From: Kingdonia uniflora
Lineage: Eukaryota; Streptophyta; Magnoliopsida; Ranunculales; Circaeasteraceae
Direction: 5' to 3'
Assembly (NCBI GenBank): GCA_014058105.1
Contig: JACGCM010001948.1
Coordinates: 3,596,001 to 3,660,000 of the forward strand
Length of the DNA: 64,000 bases
The notes beneath the pieces were generated by a model. It had not been told where the DNA came from and did not search any database. It saw nothing but the letters and a program-made list of their open reading frames with translations. Below, one piece after another: positions 1-11,969 of this stretch (position 1 is its first letter; every line of letters begins with the position of its first letter). A program made the translations under genes and the position numbers.

Positions 1-237
1 CTCGATTAAAATCCTTGATTATGATAGGTTGTATGGTCGTTTACACGTACCATGTACCGGTCATAACTGTGTTCTCTGTACATAGTACAATGATATTTAT
101 AGACAACCCAAAAGGATTCTCTATTCTACTCTAACTCTCCCCATAACCCTATTTGGCCTATGGGTTTGTTAGGAGTCCGTATAGAACACCCCAACCCTGT
201 TGGGTTCCTAACTTGGGCTTGGACCCAACTCCTAACA
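1..237 (-). mobile_element. Partial 3' LTR of a minus-strand copia element (copia-A)
   Basis: Read on the minus strand, a purine-rich tract (AAGGGGGAG, plus positions about 238-246) is followed directly by TGTTAGGAGTTGG, the usual polypurine tract/LTR junction. The LTR runs off the left edge of the window, so its length and far end are unknown. I did not find a matching 5' LTR near 15.0-16.6 kb. Confidence 0.55.
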
Positions 238-2760
238 CTCCCCCTTGGGGTGTTTCATACTAGGACGACTTGCCTCATCAAAACATCTGCTTAGCAAAAC
301 TCTCTTGGGCAAAAAGCTGTGTAGGGAAAGAGTACAATCATTTGCCCTGTATGGGTTGTGGACGCGTATACGTTGCCTCGTTTAAACCTCCAGCCAGTAA
401 AACCTCCTAGGATAAAAATTACGTTATCAGGAAAAATAGTACAACACGCATGTGTCTATGTCAGGCTAGGACTATTCCCCTTGACGTCGATCTCCCTGAG
501 ATAATAAATCTTGTAAACTTTGCATGCCGATTCCATGAACTAATCTCTTGAACGTATAATATGCAAGAACCTTCATGAATAGATCAGCCAGGTTGTCTTC
601 TGAATGGACTTGAACAACGTTGATCTCATACGTCTTCTATAACTCGTGTATTTGGAAGAACTTTGGTGAAATATACTTCGTTTTGTCACCTTTAATAAAT
701 CTGCCTTTGACTTGAACGATACAAGCTGCATTGTCTTCATAAAGTGTCGCCGGTTTATCTTGGATAGAATTCAGACCGTAACTGCCGTTGATGTGGTTGA
801 TCATAGACCGCAACCAAAAGCATTCTACCGGCTTCATGTAGTATAAGAATCTCTACGTGGTTCGAGGATCTAGCAACTATCGTCTGCTTCACTGATCTCC
901 ATGAAATCGTTGTATCTCCATACAAGAATATATAACCCGATTGTGATCGGCCTTTATGTGGATCTAACAAATATCTTGCATCGGCGTATTCTATAATTTC
1001 CCGTTTGCCAAGTTGTGGATAGAACAGACCCCAGTCTTTCGTGTCGATGAGATATCTCAGAATTTGCTTGATTCCATTCCAGTGCCTTTGGGTAGGAACC
1101 AAACTATGACAAGCCAAACAGTTCACTGCGAATGAGTCATTGGGTCTAGTATACTCAGTTAACTATAGCAAATCACCTCCTAGCTATAACGTCATAGCCT
1201 TAGGAGTTTCTCCCCCCATTAAGATGGTGGAAGATGTCGTTGTCCGCACCCAACTGCTGGACGTGCAATAAATGACTTAACACCGTGTGCTACATCCATA
1301 TCGAAGTGTTAGATAACTCTTTCGATATATATTGCTGGGTATACGAGTGCCACTATCAAAATGTTCAATCTGTAAATTGAGACACTCTTGATTTCCCAAG
1401 GTTTTGTATTTCAAATTCCTTCCTAAGGTATTCGGCGGCTCTCGCGATCTCCTCCGGAGGTCTAATGATTTCTAAATCATTTAGTACACTGTTATGATGA
1501 TACAAAAGCTAATTTATGTGTTATAAATAGGAACGCATGGACAAATACATATATTTGCAAAGTCCTTGACCTTTAAATACTCAGTCAACTATATCATATG
1601 GGCCCATTGCTTCAAGTCAGCAATAACTTTTCAATTTTTATTACGTACACACCTTGTGTGTCGGGATTAATTGCTTCAAGAAGCTTATACCTTCCCAGGT
1701 AGCTTTATGTATATATTCATATCTAGTTTCCTATATAGATACGCGGTATTTATATCAAACGCATGTCTAGCTTGTCCTCGATAACTTGACAGACTAATTA
1801 GTACTGAAATGTTATAGCGTCCATAACTGGGTAATAGGTCATACTGCAATTGATGCCAGATCTCCTAAAGATTTTTTGGGCAACTAGTCTTGCCTTAAAC
1901 ATATTATATCTCTGAGTTAATTGTATTTCTGTACCTTTCCCATTTATAACCGATAGGCTCAATTGTATCATTTTGCATTATGCTAGCAAGCTGAGCTCCG
2001 CTTGGATTCCAGATGCCCACTTTGGCCAATGTATAACAACACACAGTTATTTACAATAAGTGGCTCTGAATCCTCATCCTTGATGGAGAGTACAGCAGCG
2101 AATATGAATACGTTATAAATGGGTAGTTCCATCCTCGATGAACCGACTACACCATTAGTCATATTTGCCATTTATTCTGCAGCTCCCCGGCTCATAATAC
2201 TTTCTTCCAACGGTGCTCCACATTAAGCACGAGCCTCAGATTCGTTTGTGGTACTAATTCCCATAGAACGTTCTGCTGCGGTACTAGTTCCCCCGGAATA
2301 TTCTACTATGTAGGTGTATTACTTACATGTACATACACTTACGGTACTTCAATAGTGTCTATGAATGCGTATAGCAAATCATTTGCGACCTATTGGAGGT
2401 TTGTAATCCATTGAACCTTATTGTCACCTAACTTATGTATATGGATCTAAATAAAACAACGATGGGGATTTCCAAGATCTCTTGGAAATATCCTCAGCAT
2501 TGACTGTCATATCTCCCCCCAATGTTGGGAATATCGTCTCATCAAAGTGATAATCATCTGCCTTGCAAGATATACGTCGCCAGTGGGTTTAAATATCTAG
2601 TGATAAATGCGAATCCTAACCCACATAATACCAGGCCGACGTTGAGGGTCCCATCTTTATATATTGTGGTACTATTGGCACCTGTACGGAACATCTAAAT
2701 ATTTTTCAATGGGCGACACCGGGCTCCGACCTAGTTACTAGTCGCTTTTGGGAAAAATAA
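238..2760 (-). pseudogene. Copia-A pol, 3' half: end of integrase, RT and RNase H, heavily decayed
   Basis: Minus-strand translation gives copia-type polymerase similarity in many short frames. RNase H and the RT end lie at about 637-1126, with motifs such as RHWNGIKQILRYL, GYIFLYGDTTISWRS and ARSSNHVEIL. Further upstream in the element, a KARLVAQ-like stretch near 1880-1950 and a DAITFQY-like stretch near 1800-1850 mark the RT start. The end of the integrase, around KMGPQRR, is near 2620-2680. Stops and frameshifts break every domain, so this is dead. It ends at the left boundary of the CACTA element. The rest of the integrase resumes at 12810, which shows one copia element cut in two by the later insertion. 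Confidence 0.75.
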
Positions 2761-2960
2761 CACTGCAAGAAAATATGGCTGTAATGTCATCTGAATAACG
2801 TCACTTATTTAAAAAGTATCGTTAAAAGTCTTATTTTTGCTTTTCACATGGATTTCAACGTTGATTTTACCAAAAGTGATGTAAAAAAAATAATTATCTT
2901 ACTATCAATGTCGTTTTTGGGTACGACATAATAACTATTACAATTAAGTCGTCCCCTCCC
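2761..2960 (+). repeat. CACTA left terminal inverted repeat and subterminal region
   Basis: The terminus CACTGCAAGAAAAT is followed by degenerate subterminal motifs: aacgtcactta near 2798, caacgttgatt near 2866 and aaaagtgatgt near 2871. These mirror motifs at the right end. One base of the canonical CACTA is changed (CACTG). Confidence 0.7.
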
Positions 2961-4975
2961 GATGTGAAAACCCTTAGGGGCTGTTTGGATACTGCTAGAA
3001 CTACTTCTATTAGGGGTATTTCTGAACTGAACTACTAAGCCTATGTTTGGCAAAGACGTTGGACCCACAATTCAGTTCAAACATATCCAAAGGTGAATCG
3101 AAAACAAGCTCTTTTGTGAAACCAAAAATACCCGTTTCACATGTGAACTAAATAACTTTCGATAAAAACCCACGACTCCTCTCTAAGCTCTTTCTCTCTC
3201 TCAAATTTATTATATTAAATTAATTACATTATTCTTTCCCTCCATGGCTCCATCCTCAAGATCTCAGCCCTGTCTCCTCACTCCTCACTCCTCACTCCTC
3301 ACATGCCTTCATCAAGCTCTCTTTCTCTCTCTCCTTTTTATTTTTATTTTTTTTACAGCTTCATGTTATATACTTCTTTTCAAATCACCCTATTTTAACC
3401 ACAAGTTTTAATTTTAAAACTCATTCACTTTATCTCAATTGAATTTTCCATGGGACGACAATTATAGAGTTTGATGAAAGATTGATGCCCTACCAATAAT
3501 AAGCACGCAAGATCGATAAGCAAGATAGGGGAAATATCGATTTCATAGAGAGTAACAAGCAAAACGGGTTTCTTCATTACCACAATTTTTTTAGTTTACA
3601 AGAGTTTCTGAAATACTTTTCAAAGTGAATTGGTTTGGGTTAGTATAGAAGTACAAAACATAAGAAATAAGTGAACTAGTTTGGGTTTGTTTACATCCGG
3701 AATAGGCCAGGCAGGCCCAAACTCACAAAGTTTCAAAACAGGCCCTTACCATCTCAATCAAGTCGGTTTTATTTCAATTTGATTTATTCGCGCAATTTTT
3801 TGCGGCGAAGTTAAGAGATTGAGAAGCGCGAAAGTAGGTTTTCGTAGAAGAGTGGAGATGGATAGGTTTTTGGTGGAGATTCTTGAGGAGATTGTTGTGA
3901 GATTTAGCAAATATTTCAACTACAAATCGTGGGAAATTCAATCGAGGAACTTTGGAGGCTTTATAAACACAATCTACTCAATTTCTCTTCAACATCTGCG
4001 TCATCGTTTGGATTTTAGATTGAAGAACTCAATTTGATTTTAATTCAAGGTATAGTGATAGTTTTTTTACAATTGTTATTGCAATCTTTATTCTGTAATG
4101 ACGAATCTTGCATTTGGGAATCATTTGCAGTCCAACCCATCTAGTTGGAGGAGGTGAAACATCTGTTGAAACGAGGATCAATGTTTTCCTTAGTAAGGTA
4201 TTACGCTGATTAAATCTTAACATTCTCTTCTTAATACACTGAGTTACACTAGGTGGTAATTGAGGGCTGGAAATGAGGTTAAAATTGACCGCTTCAGAGC
4301 TTACTCTAGCTGCTAGTTTTGATCTGCAATTTTATTCTTTCAGTTCCTTTATAATATACACTAATTGTTTATTAATATTAGGCATTTATAAATTAGAATC
4401 AGAAGGGTCTTGAGTGTTCACACGGTTCCTCCGCAACACACTGCTCTAATAGATGCTGTCTGTGATCGAGGATTTGGTTTGCTTTGCACAACATAAAAAC
4501 TCGTTTCGCTTTCAGAGGCATAGTTTTTGGAGGATCCTTAACTACGCGCCTGAAAAAGCACCTTAGGTTTGACGATAGCGAGGTGATGGGCAAGGGTTGC
4601 TAAAGCTCCGGTAACCCTAGAGTGTGTTTTTAGAAAAGGTAGACACGCCGGAGTTAAAAAAGAGTAGGAGCGATTAGGAACTCCAGATTAGGTATTTTTT
4701 TGTAGTGGTAATGTGCAAAAAATGGCTAGGTCCAAAAGAAGCTATGCGTCCTCTTAGACATGCTAAATCTGTCTATAGAAATTTGCTAGGAACAAAGTCT
4801 TGTCATTGTTTACGTGACAAAATTCATGGTATTGGATACTTGGAAGAGAATAACTATTGCAATACCGAACAGTTTTTAGTTTCATGTTAGTTTTTTTAAT
4901 TTATTTATGCTGGAGTGCTTCATTATTTCACTTTTATATGTATAGGTTTATGATTTTCTTTTTTGTGTTCTGTAG
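2961..4975. other. CACTA interior without recognised gene
   Basis: AT-rich sequence with a 7-bp microsatellite (tcctcac repeated four times near 3275-3305) and short open frames, such as 3819-4037 and 4705-4890 on the plus strand, that match nothing I recognise. A gttcctccgcaacac stretch near 4422 might be a remnant of the exon upstream of the RAD54 piece, but I could not align it. Confidence 0.4.
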
Positions 4976-5185
4976 GCTAGATTCCACCGGCTTGACTACT
5001 TCTCATGATAATTATGGATGTATTCTGGCCGATGACATGGGGTAAATATTTCATTATATGGTTTGTTATGTCCTTTCTCTTCTTTCGCATTCTTAGTTTT
5101 TAATTCTTCTCTTTTCTACATGCTTCATTTCTGCAGTTTGGGGAAAACTTTACAATCTATCACTTTGTTGTACACTCTTCTTTGA
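4976..5185 (+). pseudogene. RAD54-type SNF2 helicase fragment (two exon pieces, captured)
   Basis: Exon piece 1 (4976-5041) follows a TGTAG acceptor and encodes GLTTSHDNYGCILADDMG. A GT donor at 5042 and a TTCTGCAG acceptor bring in piece 2 (5137-5185), LGKTLQSITLLYTLL, which then reaches TGA. Together they are the Walker A/motif I region (ADDMGLGKT) of the RAD54/CHR25 group of SNF2 ATPases, which remodel DNA and chromatin in homologous recombination. Splice sites and phase are preserved, so genomic DNA was captured. Only about 40 residues of a protein of roughly 900 are present, so it cannot function as a helicase. The Argonaute piece begins 17 bases downstream. Confidence 0.75.
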
Positions 5186-5202
5186 TGCACGTTCTCATGA
5201 AT

Positions 5203-5301
5203 AGACATGGCCTTGGTTCCAAGGGACAGCGAATAGAATTGCAAACTAATCATTTCAAAGTTACACCCTCTGAAGTAGACAACTACTTTTACCACTACAA
5301 T
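5203..5301 (+). pseudogene. Argonaute N-domain exon fragment (AGO4/16 clade), captured
   Basis: Encodes RHGLGSKGQRIELQTNHFKV and then a segment ending NYFYHYN at a GT donor (5302). The pattern GxxGxxIxLxTNHFKVxxxxxxxYFYHYNV is the start of the Argonaute N domain, and the wording fits the AGO4 clade, which guides RNA-directed DNA methylation. The fragment is open and ends at a plausible splice donor. No upstream AGO exon is visible. It abuts RAD54 sequence, so the junction was made by the capture process or by later deletion. Confidence 0.75.
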
Positions 5302-5479
5302 GTATGCACTATATATATCCGGAACCCTCTAAAGTAAATGTTTATTACGATAAATATTTTATTTATCTATGGCTCTGCCATGTGGCAATTGATGAACAAG
5401 TTAGGCCTTTTTTTATGGTATTGCGCTCAAATTTTAGGAAGCTGCTTATATTTTTCTTGTCTTCTTGATGCTGCAGGTT

Positions 5480-6490
5480 CCCCAGCTTTATTTGAATGCT
5501 CGTCTTCAGGCAGGCACAGCATACTGAGTCAGGCAGGCAGGTTTTGAATCAGGTGAGGTTTTTTACTTGCTTGGTTATGTTTAAGTGTAGCGTTTGATTA
5601 AGTAGATGTTAAGTGCACTACACTTACAGTCGTAAACTAGATATCATATATCGAGAGAACTATAAAGAGATCAGTTTTTAGTTATAATTAGAGCATTTAC
5701 CATTTTGGTGCGATTGTCTCAATGGTAAAATGAAGAGCGTTTTCGATCTACTTTGTTATTACTCACATATTCAGATTACAACCTCTGCGGTTGAGTCCCA
5801 AGAGTTGAGTGAAATAAGACACTACAATTACACAAGTTTCTTATGAGGTAGGTATCTAATCTTTGGACTACAGGTCAAGAACTATTGTGCTTTCTAGTTA
5901 TAGCTAATCACACATTGTGAGGTGCAATTTACTTGTTTGGGTCTGTTTTATGTTGGTGGTATTTAGTTGGTATGGAGTTTGATCCGTAGATGTTAAGTGT
6001 ACGACAGTCACAGTCGTAAAGGAGATGTATAGGTAGAACTATAAAAGAGACCAGTTTCGATTCTATTTAGGGAGTCTGTTGCTGAGGTAAAATTTAGGTT
6101 CTGGAGTATGTAACATTACACATTTGGATACCAGTCCACATCATTTAATATCTGAAATTGCGTACATGGCCAAGGTTCTTTGTGAAGCAGCGAAGTCTCT
6201 ATCATTTGTGTTTTTTTTATCAATAAGTTAATGAATGCTCTCTTCGCTCTCACTCCTAATGCATTTTCTCAACCGTAAGATGATTAATATTTTCTACCTG
6301 CTTTGCTAATAATCTCTTATTTTAGACTATAACCTCCTTTGCCGAGCTTTAAAATTTGAGAGAGATGAGTCACCACATTTACACAAGTTCATTATGAGAT
6401 TGGTCTCTGATATTTGGGAGGAGAGGTCAAGATTTATTTTGCTCTCCAGTTTTAGCAAATGATACTCTTTACACATTCAGGCTCGAGCAT
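5480..6490 (+). repeat. Two degenerate tandem copies (~0.4-0.5 kb) containing SINE-like sequence
   Basis: Blocks starting near 5600 and 5975 share gtagatgttaagtg, agtcgtaaa and agaactataaa. Blocks near 5711-5890 and 6250-6440 share cacaagtt-ttatgag and ggtcaaga. The first has a tRNA-like A box (TGTCTCAATGG, near 5715) and B box (GGTTGAGTCCC, near 5789), suggesting a SINE fragment inside the Argonaute intron. Confidence 0.45.
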
Positions 6491-6693
6491 TACGATAACT
6501 CTTTCACCACTACCTCATACGGTTTAATGATCTGACCAATTCCATGGGTAGCTGTGATACCTCTCCTTCACTTCTACTATTGTTTGGAGTGTTTAATCTT
6601 CTCCTAGGGCCACTACATTTGGTGGAAGAACGTCTCTTCCATACCGACCATTCTAAGAGGTGGTTTCTTGCAGTCTTTACATGGGCTTTCCAG

Positions 6694-6830
6694 ACTTATC
6701 ATACTGAGTCAGGCAGGCACAACTTTGTATATGATGTGGAGAAAAGCTTATATACTCTTGAAGGTCTCCCACATAATAAACACGAATTCACTGTTGTGCT
6801 AGATGATATCACATCGACCACCTCGAATAG
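6694..6830 (+). pseudogene. Argonaute N-domain/linker exon fragment, captured
   Basis: After a TTTCCAG acceptor the frame reads TYHTESGRHNFVYDVEKSLY, then LPHNKHEFTVVLDD, then TTSN/R, and stops at an AG|GTACAT donor. This matches the Argonaute segment following the N-domain start (FAYDGEKSLYT, LPxxKxEFTVVLED, then the variable loop). Codons after a TAG at 7155-7157 (TTANGSSGTG, 7158-7192) may be the start of the next exon. The exons that should follow, encoding the PAZ domain, are absent. Their place is taken by about 1 kb of unrecognised sequence and the BOR fragment. Confidence 0.72.
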
Positions 6831-7192
6831 GTACATGTTGCATTGTATTACACTAATTTATCAACATCTCATTATCATTGATTAGGCTGCATCAAAGTTA
6901 AAATAAAAAGAGCTACTATATATAGAAAGATTACCATGATAATTGGTGTTTGAAACATAATCACGGCTAATATTGAAACATCGGTTTGATGCCAATATAC
7001 ACGTCTAAAATGTTGACTTTCTTGTGACACCATATTTCACGTAATATTTGATGTATCAATCTGACTTTTGTAGTTTTCCGTATTTTATTTGTTTAACATG
7101 GGCGTCGAGATCTATGCATAGGCCATAATCTAACTTGATTGTTCACTTTCTGAATAGGACTACTGCAAATGGTAGTAGTGGCACTGGTGTTC

Positions 7193-8248
7193 TCAACGAT
7201 TTCTTAACCTCCCCTTCTCTGTCTAGCATACCTGTTTTGCTCCTCTCTAAGTGTCATCTATAAAAACAAATCATCCAAATTTGGTACATGTAACTCCTGT
7301 GTCCTCCTTTGAATTTCATCTCATTTTGTTTGTTTTTATTGGATTCTTGTTCTCATTGATTATGTAACTGAACTTGTTTTTAAGCTTTGGGGTTGTGTTT
7401 TTTTGCTAGAAAGTCAAAAGTTGATATTCTTGAGTCATGTAATCTAGGAGGAGCAATTCTTGCATGTATTTTTGTTCAGTTGGTGTTTGTTTCCTTCAAA
7501 GAGGAATGCTCATTTTCTTTAAATTGATCTAGACCATCTAGAGTCAGTTTATGATCATGGGTTCTCGTTAATTTCGCTATTTCCAATCTATATGCCTTTA
7601 TAATCTCGAAATAGTAGAGGCTTTATATACCCATTATCAGGGTTCTTTGCTTTAATTAGTGTATGCCCATTTGTTTTACATTTCCTTAAATCGTTCTATA
7701 ATCAGTTTATGATCATGGCTCTTTGCTAACTTTGAGGTTTGTAGAGTGTGAGTATCAGATCATGTAATTCAGCTTGTTGGTCTTGTACTCAGTTGATGGT
7801 TGGTAGAGCTTCTAATAGTTAAAAGAAGAGAAAACGGACCCAAGGTTAGTCGAAATCATCCGTTAATTGAATTCTGAATAATGGAAGGTGTTCGTTAATT
7901 TGCCTATGTGGGAACTTCTAGTAAGAAATATTCTAGAGTTCATATTGTACTAGTTGATTCTTTTTTCTTCTAGCATAGTAAATCTCACATACACATTACT
8001 GAACCATTCTTGTAGGTTCTTTAGGATGTAAAGTTCCTATAACATTAAACAGTAATTTAGGGACTTATTCTTTAATGAGTCGTTAATTGTTACTCTTCTT
8101 TTATAATCCTCTGCCCACTATTTCACTTGTATTGGATGAGCCTTGTTCAAGGTTCATATATCTTTGTTCGAGTTCAGTATTTTTCTGAGTTCAGTCTCTT
8201 ATTTATTGAAAAGAAAAGGATACATAAGTAAAATACAAGTGAAATACA
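7193..8248. other. CACTA interior, no recognised gene
   Basis: AT-rich intron-like sequence between the Argonaute and BOR pieces. I see no open frame or repeat I can name. Confidence 0.4.
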
Positions 8249-9196
8249 ATGAAAGAAACATTTGTGCCCTTTCGTGGGATCAAGAACGATCTTGAAGGAA
8301 GACTACTGTGCTACAAACAAGATTGGACTGGTTGTTTCCGTGCGGGTTTCAGGATCCTCGCTCCCACAACATATATATTCTTCGCTTCGGTAATCCCAGT
8401 TATATCTTTTGGGGAACAATTGGAGAGAAATACAAATGGATCTATAACTGCGGTGCAGACACTAGCATCAACAGCAATTTGTGGCGTTAGATACTCAATT
8501 ATTGGAGGACTGCCATTACTAATACTTGGAGTTGCTGAGGTGACAGTTCTGATGTACACATTCATGTTCAACTTTGCAAAAGATAAACAAAATCTGGGAG
8601 AGAAGTTCTTCCTACCCTGGACAGGATGGGTATGTGTGTGGACAGCTCTCCTGCTCTTCTTGCTAGCAGTTCTGGGTGCATGTTCCATTATCAATCGGTT
8701 CACCCGTGTTGCAGGGGAATTATTTGGGATGCTTTATAGCAATGCTGTTTATGCAGCAGGCCATTAAGGGAGTTGTGGACGAATTCCGTATACCACAGAG
8801 AGAGGATCCTAATGCTGCTGCACTTTCACTATCATGGCGGTTTGGAAATGGAATGTTCGCATTGGTTCTGTCCTTTGGCTTTCTTCTTACTGCATTAAAG
8901 AGCAGCAAAGCTAGATCTTGGCGCTATGGGACAGGTTGGCAACGGGGTTCCATTGCAGATTATGGTGTCCCATTGATGGTGCTCGTGTGGACAGCTGTAT
9001 CATATATACTAGTAAATGAGGTTCCAAAATAATCCCTAGGCGCCTCTCAGTCCAAATCCATGGTCTTCTGGGCGCTTACTCAAATTGGACTGTTGTAATG
9101 GAGATGTTGAATGTGCCCCTGATATATATTTTTGGAGCATTTATCCCGGCTACCATGATCGCAGTGCTGTACTATTTTGATCACAATGTTGCGACG
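8249..9196 (+). pseudogene. BOR-type boron (anion exchanger, SLC4-like) transporter fragment, frameshifted
   Basis: ATG at 8249 begins a clear BOR N-terminus ([20 protein letters not shown]), followed by [40 protein letters not shown] and [21 protein letters not shown] proteins export boron across the plasma membrane. One extra T in the run at 8733-8735 shifts the frame; [12 protein letters not shown] then continues in the new frame through [10 protein letters not shown] and [14 protein letters not shown] to VPK at about 9029. A one-base loss there creates TAA and shifts again; similarity resumes as [12 protein letters not shown] and [19 protein letters not shown], ending at a GT at 9197. About 315 codons run with no intron. 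If plant BOR genes have introns here, this is a retrocopy. The second half of the transporter is missing. Confidence 0.85.
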
Positions 9197-9224
9197 GTAT
9201 GCGAAATCCTTATCCATTTTTCAG

Positions 9225-9916
9225 AGATCTTCACTAGTAGAGAAATCAAGACAGAAGCCTAAGGAAAGCTTGTCAGTTTTGAGTGATATAAGCATTCTCC
9301 ACTATGTATCTTCTGCTGCATTCACCACTAGCTTTATTTCAATTTGCTAAGAGGTTTCTCATGATAATGATTTTATGAACAAACCTTAGAAACAAGCAAA
9401 TATGACGATGACCAAATGTTGAAGTCATGTGGCATCAAAACTGATTCGAAGTCTACTCAAGTTAAAGGTCGTGTTTTATCAGATCCAAAGGTATTTAGAT
9501 ATCTTATTTTATATTTTGTTCTATATACTTCTAGTTGTTCTATGTAAAGTTATATGATTTAATTGTTTTACTAATTTGGTCCTACCACTGTTTCTCACCA
9601 GTTGAAAGTTGGCGTTAGGGAGGATTTCTTTCCTCGAAATGAATGGTGGAACTTCAACAGGAAGGTGATTTATTATATTTTTACATTTCTATCTTAGTTA
9701 TTTATTCAAGTTATTTACTTGAAGGGAACAACAAAATGACCCATGAGAAAAAGTAGTGCTTCGATGTTTTCAACTTATAAAAGAAAGCTTTTTGTGGCGA
9801 CATCAGTTTCCTACATCTTCTGACATTAATTTGAAATGTTTGTGCAGAAACTAGTGGAACCAACAAGAGTGAATGATCAATATTTGATTAATATTTTTCT
9901 GAAGATCAATGGAAAC
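9225..9916 (+). pseudogene. Argonaute linker-2 exons (four pieces), captured
   Basis: Piece 1 (9225-9287), after TTTTTCAG, reads [21 protein letters not shown]. Piece 2 (9390-9490) gives SKYDDDQMLKSCGIKTDS and STQVKGRVLSDPK with a GT donor. Piece 3 (9602-9664), after CACCAG, gives LKVGVREDFFPRNEWWNFNRK. Piece 4 (9848-9916), after GTGCAG, starts KLVEPTRV and then diverges. Order and splice phases match the region after PAZ in plant AGO4-clade genes. The donor of piece 1 is damaged (ATATAAG). MID and PIWI, including the slicer residues, are absent. Piece 1 begins only 28 bases after the BOR similarity ends. Confidence 0.78.
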
Positions 9917-11051
9917 GTGAGTTATTTTGAGGAAACATTTTACTCATTGTAGCTTTTGTTTGTCATATGCGAATAGCAATTTTCATGGTCTGTGGTTTTC
10001 TATATTTTGTCTGAATGGAGTCAGTGCTTAAGATCTAGTACCCAAAAAGTTTGTTTTATGAAGCTTAAATATCCGAGAAATATCATAATACCAAAAGCTT
10101 TAACTGATAAAATCTTTGCCAAAGATTGACGAGTGGGTGGGTTGACTGATAAGTCTTCGCCAAAGTGTTCATTAATAAGTGAGTCTCACGAGAGTCTTCT
10201 TTTAAGAGTAAATTTTGAGAAGCCTTTATTTCTTGAAAGAGTACTAAAGGAAAACATGGTCCCAAGGGTTCGTTCAGTAAACAAAACCTTATAATGTGAA
10301 AGAATACTGGATTCAAGAATCAATGTACTTTACTATATAAGAGGGTAAGGAGGGGCTGGTGGAAACTAATGTTGATGTCAAATGGAACAGATTCTCTTTT
10401 CTGCCATATAGTGGATTGTCCTCGACTACTTCTGTCTATATGGAATGTTGAATAAGATGGCAAGCAAGGAGACCTAAGATTTCCTTGCATGCTTTCTAGT
10501 GGTGACAATGATATTTCCTTTCCATTGAAAAAAACTTGTGGGAGAGTGGGTCTTATTATATAAGTAATGTGTCTCAACTCTCAAGTGCCAAAGATTGTGG
10601 AATTAGTTCTAACTAACATATAAATAACCAATTCTAGGAGTTTAGGTTTTGGTGGATGATATTTTATTATTAGACTTTTCAAAATACTCTGTCAACACCT
10701 TTAGAATATCAGAAATTGTTTGCTGTAATTTTCTTTTACCTTATATTAGTATATGGCTATGGTTTATATATTTGTCTACTTACTTTTTATTAATTTTTGC
10801 TGCATTTGGTTCAGGAATGGTGTCAGTGAATCATAATTTAGTCAGGTGTTGAATATTGAATTGGATCAAATCATGGAGATGAGAATAGAAATCACATATT
10901 TTATCTTTATCTCACCTACATAAACAACACTAGGTAAGTGTACTTCAACAAATATTTTGCAAACAAACTGAGGGTTGTGTTACATGTTGTGTTACTATTT
11001 CTGATTTCAGAAGAAAAAAAAATCTATGATTAATTTGAGTTTTGACATCAG
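9917..11051. other. CACTA interior, no recognised gene
   Basis: AT-rich sequence between the Argonaute and subtilase pieces. Minus-strand open frames at 10083-10316 and 10320-10577 show no motif I recognise. Confidence 0.4.
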
Positions 11052-11461
11052 AAATCCCAAAGCGAAGATTTTGAAGAATGAGGAATTGTTTGACACCAAT
11101 GCGTCTGTTGCCGTTTCATTTCCTCACGAGGGCCAAATATCATTGTAGCAGACATCCTCAAGGCAAGTTCTTATATTATTTATCACGAAGTTTTTCCGGT
11201 TCCTGTAATTTTTGAAACACTCATTTTGTTTCTAAAATATACTAAAGCCAGATTTAAGTGCCCCTGGAGTTGAAATATTAGTAGCATGGCCACCTATAGC
11301 TTCACCCTCATAATTCGCATATGACAAAAGGTCTGTGAGGTATAATATAATCTCTGGAACTTCTATGTCATGCCCCCATGCCACTGATGCCGCTGCTTAT
11401 ATTAAAACTTTCCATCCTGATTGGTCACCTTCTGTGATCAAATCTGCTCTTATGACCACTG
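11052..11461 (+). pseudogene. Subtilisin-like serine protease (S8, cucumisin type) fragment, captured
   Basis: Exon piece 1 (11052 to about 11164) encodes NPKAKILKNEELFDTNA. After a one-base deletion near 11124 it continues as SSRGPNIIVADILK, ending at a GC-type donor (AAG|GCAAG). Piece 2 (11248-11461) encodes PDLSAPGVEILVAWPPIASP, a TAA stop at 11311, then [20 protein letters not shown] and [17 protein letters not shown], ending at [18 protein letters not shown] holds the catalytic Ser of plant subtilases, which are secreted proteases. The frameshift, the stop and the missing Asp/His part mean it is dead. Introns are retained, so genomic DNA was captured. Confidence 0.85.
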
Positions 11462-11969
11462 GTAACTCATTTTCACCATCACTTAATATATCTCAAATAG
11501 TATACTAGATACCATAACTTATTTTTTTTATTTTTTTGGGTCTTTTTTTGCTTTCCCGATGAATGCCACGAAAAACCCAGACGGGCAGGTATGCTTCATC
11601 CAACTAAAAGATATTTTCTTTTTAAGCAAAAAAAGAAGAAAAGAAGTGAACCTTTCATGTTTTGAAATATCTGTTGCAGTCTTTTTTTGTAGTGCATAGA
11701 AAATTTAAGAAAAAAGAGAATAATTCAAAGAAGAGACCTCCCATATCTCAAAACAGACTAGCTTGGTGCACCCGGTTCATGGAAATTTGATGAACCCTTA
11801 GATGCTCATACTACATAGTCATATTTGTTATGCTTTTTTAGAATTGTTTTTTTCTTTATTATGAATCAGTTATGAGCAGTTTTCTTCTGAACTTGGAAGA
11901 TGAAACAATTTGTGGAATTATTATAAAGTGAATATCTAAAACTTGAATTATAAATGTATTGTCAAACAG

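Noticed and set aside
3819..4037. Plus-strand 72-codon frame as a RAD54 N-terminal exon
   Set aside because: I could not align it to RAD54-type proteins; left unassigned.
4695..4712. tttttttgtagtgg as an internal CACTA right end
   Set aside because: No matching left end with subterminal motifs, no target duplication, and the copia split places the real boundary at 12809.
8311..8703. 130-codon minus-strand open frame
   Set aside because: Antisense shadow of the BOR fragment; no domain of its own.
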